From Hofstenia miamia (taxonomy: Eukaryota; Xenacoelomorpha; Acoela; Hofsteniidae), in assembly GCA_900660155.1 (NCBI GenBank), contig CABFPE010000503.1:144109-181697 (forward strand): DNA of 37,589 bases. The letters run 5' to 3'. Below, in pieces: positions 32,201 to 37,589 of the stretch. How positions within the stretch are numbered: position 1 is the stretch's first letter; every line of letters begins with the position of its first letter. The notes beneath the pieces are model-generated. The model did no database searches. It was not told where the DNA came from and saw only the letters and a list, made by a program, of their open reading frames with translations. The position numbers and the translations under genes were made by a program.

Positions 32201-35021
32201 AATCAAGCTACGCTACGACTGACCGTAGGGTGCCCCAAAGTAAATGATATAATAAAACATATTAAACACAGCGACATTTACCAATATGGCGACGACACAT
32301 GCCTTAAGGTACTGCAAAAAATGCTTTTGATGCTACAAAAAGCTCCAAACAGATGTAGAAAAATTAAACTATTATTTTACAAATAATGAACTGAAACTAA
32401 ATATTGAAAAACTCAATTTATAATGTTTTCACCGAAGGCACAAGGAAATCTAAAAATGATATAGAACTAAAGATAAATAATAAGTCAATAAGCAAAGTGA
32501 ATTATAAAAATTTATTAAGGAAAATCGCATTCTATCAAAATATCAATACAGCTTTAGTCCAAATTTCTTCATCACAGACTCAATTTGATCAATTAAAGAG
32601 AAAACAAAATCTAATTTAAATAAAAAATTATCCACGGCAGTTTCATTCCTTGATCTTAGTAAGACTTTTAATTCAATGAATTTTGAAATTTTACAGTCAA
32701 AATTGCTCAATCAAGGCTTTAGCACAACAGTGATTATATTTATTCTTAGGTTTTTGAATGATCGTAAGCAAAGAGCAAAAATGGATAGAAATCTATTCAG
32801 ACTATGTAACAACCAATTTGGGAGTTCCTCAAGGCACTATACATGGTCCAATATTGTTTTACTCTTTATTTGAATGATGTCTCCAAAACAATTCCTAATA
32901 GAACTATATATCAACATGCCGATGATACATGTATATGAAGAACAGCTCAAAATCCTTATGATAAAGCTACCAGACAATTAACTGAAGACATTGAGGACCT
33001 AATTTTATTTTTATATTTTAAAAGAAATAAATTGAAAATCAATGCAGATAAGACACAATTTACTATCTTTTCACATAATGAAATTAATTATTTAGGAGTA
33101 GTGATAGATACAGAATTGAAATTTGATGAATTCCTTTCTCTTAAATGACGAAAAATATGGCTGGTGTAAAATATTTATTTCACCTTAAGCTCGTAGGGAA
33201 ATCATTTCATACAGAATACACTCTTTTGTTTTAAGCTAATTGAATTTTTTTTTCTTTGTTTTTCAAAGTATCAACGCTCGCAATAGGTCATCCTTAGTAA
33301 AAATCTATAATTGGGAATTAAGGTCGCTAAATTTTATTGATTAGCATCAGTCAATCAATGAACTTCGATCATTTTACAATATTTTGTCTCCATTTTATTC
33401 TATTCAATATCAAACTTTGTGTTTAACTCATAAGTTTATAAATGGACGTAATTCTCTAAATTTTTTATAACATTATATTATATTTTTAATCAATGAACAA
33501 ATATAATTTGCAGTAAAATTTATTATCAGGACTTTTTTACATTTAATTTTTGCGCATTATTTAATAATCTGAAGGTTACAATGAAAATCAAACAAAATTA
33601 TAAGCATTTTCAAAAAAAATTAAGGATTACCTTTTGAAATTGCGAAAAACTGTAGGTCAATCTCAAATACGCACCCTTTTAGTAAATTATTTGAAAAATT
33701 AATGCCCGTTCAAATCAACCAATTTCTTACATCTGAGAATATTTTATTATCTAAACAAAATGGTTTCCGCGCAAAGCATAGTATAAGTGATGCAATTATT
33801 TCAATTACTGAAAAAATACCCCCTAATATATCCCAAAATAAATCCAGTTGCATAACTTTTTTAGACTTGAACAAAGTTTTTAATTCAATGAATTTTGAAA
33901 ATTTGGCGATTATACTTCATAATTACGGATTTTAACAAAATTCAATTAAGTTACTTATGAATTTTTTAGAAAACAACAACGTGTATTAATGAATAATATG
34001 AAATCTGAATATATTTAAACAGATCAAAGTGTGCCTCAAGGCACAGTTGCACTCTTTAGTCCTACCTTCCGTCGGCACTTGCTGCTCTCTTCTCTTTCAC
34101 ACTTTTCTGTATTCCTCCAGTATTCTCCATCACCTTCTACTTATACCTTGCTTGTCTCCCTACTTCTATCCTCCTCTGGTATGCCTTCTTTCTTTCTACC
34201 TCTGTTCTTATTTTCTCTTACTCCATAGTGACCTCCAATAGTTAGCCCTTTGGTTGCTCTTCTACATATTCCTCTAGTTCTAGTGCTTCTGCTGCTACAG
34301 CTTCCTCCACACTTAGCTGCAATTTTTCTCCTTTATGACTTGCCATGTACAGTCTTTCTATTTAAGGTAAGTGCTCTCTGTGCTGCTACTACATTCATTG
34401 TTTCCCTGTTTAGCTCCCTAAATTCATTCCTGGTCCACCGAACTATTCCTGCCGAGCATCTTAACACTGATATTGCGCATGTATTAATTGCCTTTATGCT
34501 ATTCTGCCATTAAATGCTGACTTCTGTAGTACCTTCATTGCTGTCCCCTTTTATTTCTTAGCCTCATCCTAATTTCCACTATCTCTCCTCATCACTCCTA
34601 AATACCTGTACCCGTCCTTGACTTTCTCAATCTTTTCCCCGCTACTCTTCCTCAAACCTCCTCCATCTGTAAACTTGCCGTGAACTTTTCCAGTCCAAAT
34701 TCCAACCCAGACTCTACTTGCCTTCTTTAATATCTCTATTTGCTTTTGTAAAGTCTTCCTTGAACTAGCATACATCTAATTATTATTATTATTCTTATTC
34801 TTATTCTCTTTCTTATTATTATAATTATTATTTTTATTATCAGATAATATTATAATTTTGAGTTACAACGAACTAATTTAGGTAATGTGTATGCTGAACT
34901 TAAAGAATGTTACTTTTATGGCTGGCATTCCTATCTATCAGATATTTCCAATCTATTTTTTATGGTTATGAACTTTTGCTTCGTGATGGGCACTGTTGGC
35001 AGACTATGTGCTATTTTGTTT
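23434..35021 (+). CDS. TRPC-type cation channel, N-terminal 441 codons (3' part beyond window)
   Basis: Encodes a plasma-membrane cation channel subunit of the canonical TRP family. Seven exons (23434-23534, 23794-23995, 24714-24955, 25843-26071, 26526-26704, 28996-29225, 34882-35021) join in phase to 441 codons. Visible are ankyrin-like repeats (about 35-160; TALGIACETENYAIVVHLV, TAVILAALNDNSEILRLLL). Next is a TRP_2 domain (DPIARAFKLS..LSKANVHRENQYKELS, about 171-205), aligning with [20 protein letters not shown] of TRPC. Then come the pre-S1 stretch with GWREKSMIVK and hydrophobic segments at about 289-310, 329-348 and 416-440. The pore, the TRP box and the C-terminus are not found before the right edge, so the gene continues. 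The sequence is diverged from vertebrate TRPC1-7; which subtype it represents cannot be said. Confidence 0.88.
23794..23995 (+). CDS. TRPC-like exon 2 (ankyrin repeats)
   Basis: Acceptor AATGTAG at 23793. Encodes NVGMTALGIACETENYAIVV and FLLERGVDPNWA, two ankyrin-like repeats. The donor GCT|GTAGGT at 23996 is chosen because it joins exon 3 in phase 0; the alternative GT at 24000 would not. Confidence 0.87.
24714..24955 (+). CDS. TRPC-like exon 3 (ankyrin repeat, start of TRP_2)
   Basis: Acceptor CAATTTAG at 24713. Encodes the ankyrin repeat ILAALNDNSEILRLLLDYGA, the TRPC-type linker with CAITSPAYL, and DPIARAFK. The donor AA|GTTAGA at 24956 is set by the fit with exon 4; reading on would meet a stop at 24987. 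Confidence 0.88.
24956..25842 (+). other. Intron 3 of TRPC-like gene, with (AT)n tract
   Basis: An (AT)n/(GTAT) microsatellite lies at about 25139-25202. Nothing else is recognised. Confidence 0.6.
25843..26071 (+). CDS. TRPC-like exon 4 (TRP_2 domain)
   Basis: Acceptor GTTTTAG at 25842; donor GAG|GTAAAT at 26072. Encodes LSKANVHRENQYKELSVKLE, FCAEYLG and the ETILN segment, aligning with [20 protein letters not shown] and LEIILN of TRPC proteins. Confidence 0.9.
26072..26525 (+). other. Intron 4 of TRPC-like gene, with (AT)n tract
   Basis: Contains an (AT)n run at about 26263-26290; otherwise unremarkable. Confidence 0.6.
26526..26704 (+). CDS. TRPC-like exon 5 (first hydrophobic segment)
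   Basis: Acceptor ATAATTTAG at 26525; donor AA|GTAAGC at 26705. It starts FIGHKYCQQIL, matching the FVAQPNCQQLL region of TRPC proteins, followed by GWREKSMIVK and a membrane-spanning stretch (VTVMAMVILSPVWIFVYMFL). Confidence 0.9.
26705..28995 (+). other. Intron 5 of TRPC-like gene, mostly unidentified
   Basis: A degenerate Helitron-like end lies at 27704-27731 and several GGGAAATT(T/C)TCCCT words lie at 27800-27860. No coding sequence was recognised. Confidence 0.5.
27704..27731 (-). mobile_element. Degenerate Helitron-like 3' end
   Basis: Read on the minus strand the stretch ends GCACGGGTCAAACAGCTAG. This resembles the GC-rich hairpin followed by CTRR that closes many animal Helitrons. 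The hairpin is imperfect (CCCGTGC TTT GCTCCAG on the plus strand), the base after CTAG is G instead of T, and no 5' end or Rep/helicase sequence was found. Confidence 0.3.
28996..29225 (+). CDS. TRPC-like exon 6 (second membrane segment)
   Basis: The acceptor GGTTTTAG at 28995 is chosen over one at 28939, which would read into a stop. The phase fits exon 5. Encodes MRFVVSAVTYAALQFTLMAS, aligning with [20 protein letters not shown] of TRPC, then a loop and GWEQYVILLWVIG. Donor G|GTAGGT at 29226; phase 1. Confidence 0.88.
29226..29822 (+). other. Start of intron 6 of TRPC-like gene, nothing recognised
   Basis: AT-rich, no motif seen. The whole intron runs to 34881 and is filled with transposons from 29823 on. 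Confidence 0.5.
29823..30591. mobile_element. Candidate hAT-like element with poly-C/poly-G near the ends
   Basis: The left end CAGATCCGGGACTAGAC runs into nine C, and the complement of the right end, CAAGGCCGTGCTTGGGG, runs into a C tract of eleven. Both have the CA..CCG form common in hAT termini. The flanks CTGATATA (29815-29822) and CTGATGTA (30592-30599) agree at 7 of 8 bases, as for an 8-bp target duplication. The two ends match each other only loosely and no transposase is visible, so the call is tentative. Confidence 0.45.
30600..31639 (+). other. Intron DNA between transposons, nothing recognised
   Basis: No frame or repeat in this AT-rich stretch could be named. Confidence 0.45.
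31640..31880 (+). mobile_element. LINE RT C-terminal fragment
   Basis: Joined over frame changes the plus strand reads YNARILLIMTYCC and DDVQKKALSLGTISNYKP. This corresponds to the thumb block (LYNA.I.P.L.Y...W, IQKKALR.I) of LINE reverse transcriptases. Only this piece is present. Confidence 0.5.
31985..32518 (+). mobile_element. LINE reverse transcriptase fragment, copy 1
   Basis: Encodes ALLDLSKAFNLMNFDILQDK, FLKNRQQRVILN and RVPQSK. After a deletion come YQYGDDTCL (the YADDT catalytic motif, with G for A) and NNELKLNIEK then ELKINNKSISKVNY. The order is that of the RT palm. The element is truncated at both ends and frameshifted. It shares the unusual 'MNF' in the DLSKAF..MNF motif with the next two copies, so they are one family. 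Confidence 0.8.
32519..33480 (+). mobile_element. LINE reverse transcriptase fragment, copy 2 (longest)
   Basis: Begins with ENRILSKYQYSF (the N..QYGFR finger motif) near 32520, then AVSFLDLSKTFNSMNFEILQ, FLNDRKQRA, LGVPQGTIHGPILF in another frame near 32820, YQHADDTCI (catalytic YADDT) near 32915, LKINADKTQFTIFSHN and NYLGVVIDTELKFDEF near 33090. A C-terminal part (SSLVKIYNWELRSLNFID) runs to about 33460. Frameshifts occur every 100-300 bases. Confidence 0.85.
33640..34050 (+). mobile_element. LINE reverse transcriptase fragment, copy 3
   Basis: Starts earlier in the RT than the other copies: LRSISNTHPFSKLFEKLMPV, then NILLSKQNGFRAKHS, CITFLDLNKVFNSMNFENL and SVPQGTVA. At 34046, within or just after the VPQGT motif, the sequence changes abruptly into an inverted RLE LINE fragment, and the RT does not resume on the far side. 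Confidence 0.85.
34046..34775 (-). mobile_element. RLE LINE fragment (inverted), middle of ORF
   Basis: The minus strand repeats the start of the window: SVEEAVAAEALELEEYVEEQ, PKG and LLEVT at 34210-34310 correspond to VEETVEAEALGLKEYVDKQ at 1-60, and the match continues to about window position 265. Upstream of that, at 34569-34775, lies KIEKVKDGYRYLGVMRRDSG, the end of the RT domain. The fragment therefore spans the RT-to-knuckle linker and supplies part of what the left-edge copy lacks. It has stops and has neither its true 3' end nor its 5' end. Confidence 0.85.
34780..34842. repeat. (ATT)n microsatellite
   Basis: Interrupted ATT/CTT/TTA units directly beside the RLE LINE fragment and about 40 bases before the next TRPC exon. 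Confidence 0.85.
34882..35021 (+). CDS. TRPC-like exon 7
   Basis: Acceptor CTAATTTAG at 34881; donor TTT|GTAAGT at 35022, phase 0. Encodes NVYAELKECYFYGWHSYLSD followed by ISNLFFMVMNFCFVMGTVGR, aligning with the EIKQMWDGG..DYIHDWWNLMDFV stretch of TRPC proteins, where the next membrane helix starts. Confidence 0.88.
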
Positions 35022-37020
35022 GTAAGTTTTACTTGATAAATATGATGTGTATAAAAAGGAAGATGCTTTATGTGGCATACTTCTTTTGAATTCAGTGTCA
35101 TTTAAAGGATTTTACTTTTATATTCTACAGTTATTTTAGTTGAATTTTTAAAGAAAATATAAATTGGGGACCACATCATAGAAACAAGATTTACTTTCTG
35201 AAATAAAATAGGTTCAACAGCTATGTTTATCTCGCATGCATCGAATAACCGCAAGTAGCAACCAAATCTTTTTATCAACAAAGGTTGAATATTTCATATA
35301 AATGGCTCAAAAAATCAAAATCGATTAGTCGTTAGACGTTGTAACTTATGCAATACTTATTAAGCACTTGGTTGATATCGGTATTTAGCAGTTCATAATT
35401 TAGCGGATGGTGTCTTTACTTAGCTTAATCGAGTGGAATCTAAGAATGAAATATGTAGATGATACAATGGATTGGAACTATTTTGGAAAGAAACAAAGCT
35501 GTGCGAGTTACTCCTGCTAAACTTAAAATGGATCGTGCCCAACATTTAATAAGGAAAACCTTCAAAAGATATTTTTATTTAAATTTTTAAACGACCAGCT
35601 TACCAAACAGTCATGTTATCACCGAATATTTTACCACTATGCTGTCCGTGCTTGACGACTGTGCTGTGATCTGACGGTTTGACAAAGTCGAAATGAAAGA
35701 AGTCAAAAAAATCTCCAAAAACTAGCACACAAAATAATCATGCCGGATATTTTTGAGGAGAGTTTCCTCTGGTTTTTTCTTTTAAAATCCGCGACTCGAC
35801 TCCGTCACAATGACCTCTGACTATGCGCATAGCATACCGCAATGTGTTTGGGATATCTTTGCGCTACTGTTTTGCGGGCATGCCAGGGGCGTCGGGCGCT
35901 TAAATAACCAGGCATATGTTATGACCATTCAAATAAAGTCTGGTATACGATAATATGCTGTATAATGACGTAAGCTTTTTCTGCTTTTAAAAAAAAATTT
36001 AATAATTTACCTAAAAATTTATGCTTTTCAAACAAAAATTTTAAATTTTGTTGTACATTTGCTGTAATAAAATGACAGAAATGCAAAACACTAATCTCTA
36101 TGCATGATCTTTGATAGAATTAATATATTTTATAGGAGTCGTAAAAAGTTTCTCTCTAAAAGACAAAGTTATATAGTACTTTGGTGTATTTTGATTAAAT
36201 TTCGCGGCATTTTACGTTTTTCTCAATAGATGGTTGGCAGACCGGGCCACTCATTCCTGCCCTGTGAATTCCTACGAATGGGTGGGCACCGGGCATTGGT
36301 AGATAAACGGGCGCAGGGCGAGCACGGGCAGAATTAAATCTAAAATGCAGAACACTACTTTGCACATCAAGAAGCATTGAAAGTTCTTTGTTGCTTCTGT
36401 GGGCTCAAAACTTTATAAATACATGAAAATTAGGTAAGGAGAGAATATGAATCATTTTCAAAAACTGGAAATTTTCAAATAAATCTTGTTATCTTTTCAA
36501 CAATCCATCTCCAGCAAATGTGGAAAAACGGTTTTTCCTTTGAAACGGTCTCCAGGCTGCTTAAGGTTAATATTTTAAAATTATGATTTGAACTTGTTAT
36601 AATTTTTACTTCTTAAACAGTATTTCGATAGTATATTTTCACATCGTAAATTATGGTAGGCAGTAGAACCATGGCTTTATAATGCAAGATGTGTGGTATA
36701 TTTCAATATCTATGCAAATATACTCTTAGCAAATATGTTGCTATTCTACCGGGTCTCGCCGGGTCACATCTTGTCCGTATCGCATGACCCACCTTGTCAC
36801 ATTTTGTGACCCTGTTGCAACTCTGGCTACCATGGTATATATGCTGAAGGAGAAATACTAAGGTTTTTTGTCAAATCCTCGTCTGATTAAGAAATTTAAA
36901 AACAATGCTTTTAACAGTAAACAATTATATATTATGATATAATAATTGCAACGACTGTGTCGACACCGGAGAAAAAAAATTTGGACTAAAACTGCAACGT
37001 TGTCTGATCAGGTCTCATGA
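35022..37020 (+). other. Intron 7 of TRPC-like gene (incomplete), no next exon found
   Basis: No sequence matching the next TRPC helices or the pore was found. Two GC-rich islands stand out: 36237-36331 (repeated GGGC/CGGGC words) and 36748-36828 (GGGTC words with the hairpin GTCACATTTTGTGAC). Confidence 0.5.
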
Positions 37021-37589
37021 TTGGAATCTATCACCAACAATATTGCTAAACAAATTGTGGAACTAGATGAGAAACAAGGCAAGTTGATGGAGAATTTCCG
37101 AAAGTCGATGGAGCAAATCAAACCGTCATCCTGCTGTAGTACTAAAGCCAAACCAAGCACTGAGGTTAGTGATATTCATATGTCAAGATTAGTAATTAGT
37201 GGCATTCCCGAGTCAACCGAAAATCATTTCGAAAACGACAAAAACGAGGTGCTGAAAATTTTCAATTTTCTGGAAGAAAGTACAAATGTAATACGTTTTT
37301 CGAATCGGGAAATCTAGCAGCGGTCGGGTTAGACCAATAGTCGTTGACGTTGGCTCAGTTTGTTCCAGGCGCTGTATTGTATCCAAAGCATTTCGTTTGA
37401 AAAATTTTGAAGATTACAAGGTATTTGTAAAAGGAGAACTAAGCGTCAGTGACAGAGCAACTGAAAAGATTCTTCTTCAGCAAAGATACAAACTTATGAA
37501 AGAGCATAACGTAGATAAGTCCAGACTAAAAATAAGAAATTTGAAACTCTTTCTGGATGAGGAGGAGTACAAGGAGCAACAAAATAATT
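37021..37589 (+). mobile_element. LINE ORF1-like RNA-binding protein, 5' part of an element running off the window
   Basis: A frame from 37021 reads through a coiled-coil-like stretch (AKQIVELDEKQGKLMENFRK), then SRLVISGIPEST and NDKNEVLKIFNFLEE, up to TAG 37315. After one frame change near 37310 it continues SSGRVRPIVVDVGSVCSRRC, AFRLKNFEDYKVFVKGELSV and QQRYKLMKEHNVDKS to the edge. The order GIPE...RP(I/L)...LK...VF(I/V)...L is that of ORF1-type proteins of LINEs, which bind the element's RNA. With one frameshift it is fairly young. The endonuclease and RT should follow beyond the right edge. Confidence 0.65.

Noticed and set aside
34029..34513. Plus-strand frames rich in Ser, Leu and Phe
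   Set aside because: They are the complement of the inverted RLE LINE fragment, whose minus-strand reading matches the element at the left edge.
36230..36833. One hAT element joining the two GC-rich islands
   Set aside because: The flanking bases ATGGTTGG and GCTACCAT are not a direct duplication and the termini do not match well.
1..37589. tRNA, rRNA or other structural RNA genes
   Set aside because: No cloverleaf boxes or rRNA-like sequence was noticed on either strand; a covariance-model scan was not possible here.

Overview
The window is nuclear DNA from an AT-rich metazoan, probably an invertebrate. Two animal genes are split by GT-AG introns full of (AT)n and (ATT)n microsatellites and decayed transposable elements, and they read in the standard genetic code. 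Nothing prokaryotic is present: no operons, no ribosome binding sites, no CRISPR array. The species cannot be named from the sequence alone.

Layout. Positions 1-1045 hold the 3' part of a non-LTR retrotransposon that carries a restriction-like endonuclease (RLE LINE); its reading frame is open. Positions 2089-16731 (+) hold a complete eight-exon gene for a saposin-domain acid sphingomyelinase (SMPD1 family). The splice phases join into 587 codons and every metal ligand of the family is present. Its introns contain a second decayed RLE LINE (4285-5345), an inverted APE-type LINE fragment (5415-6960), an internally deleted mariner-like element with inverted termini and TA duplications (7105-7982), a hAT-like MITE (11161-11494), a LINE 3' end that runs into an (ATT)n tail (11586-12143), a GC-rich 44-bp tandem repeat (13403-13580) and a sequence gap (15174-15252).

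Between the genes (16732-23433) lie an inverted LINE endonuclease fragment (17685-18570), a near-perfect 520-bp palindrome (18636-19156), an unidentified open frame (19372-19713) and a possible last exon of an unknown minus-strand gene (22364-22512).

From 23434 (+) a TRPC-type cation channel gene begins. Seven phase-compatible exons give 441 codons covering the ankyrin region, the TRP_2 domain and about three membrane segments; the pore and C-terminus must lie beyond the window. Its large introns hold a degenerate Helitron-like end, a hAT-like candidate with poly-C and poly-G near its ends (29823-30591), and a cluster of RT fragments of LINEs, at least three from one family (31640-34050), joined to an inverted RLE LINE fragment (34046-34775). 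A LINE ORF1-like frame runs off the right end (37021-37589).

The two host genes are unrelated in function: lysosomal or secreted sphingolipid breakdown, and cation entry at the plasma membrane. The rest is largely a record of repeated transposon insertion and decay. No wholly new system is proven. The best leads are the palindrome with its hammerhead-like core, the RLE LINE family, and the two host genes with their sequence oddities.
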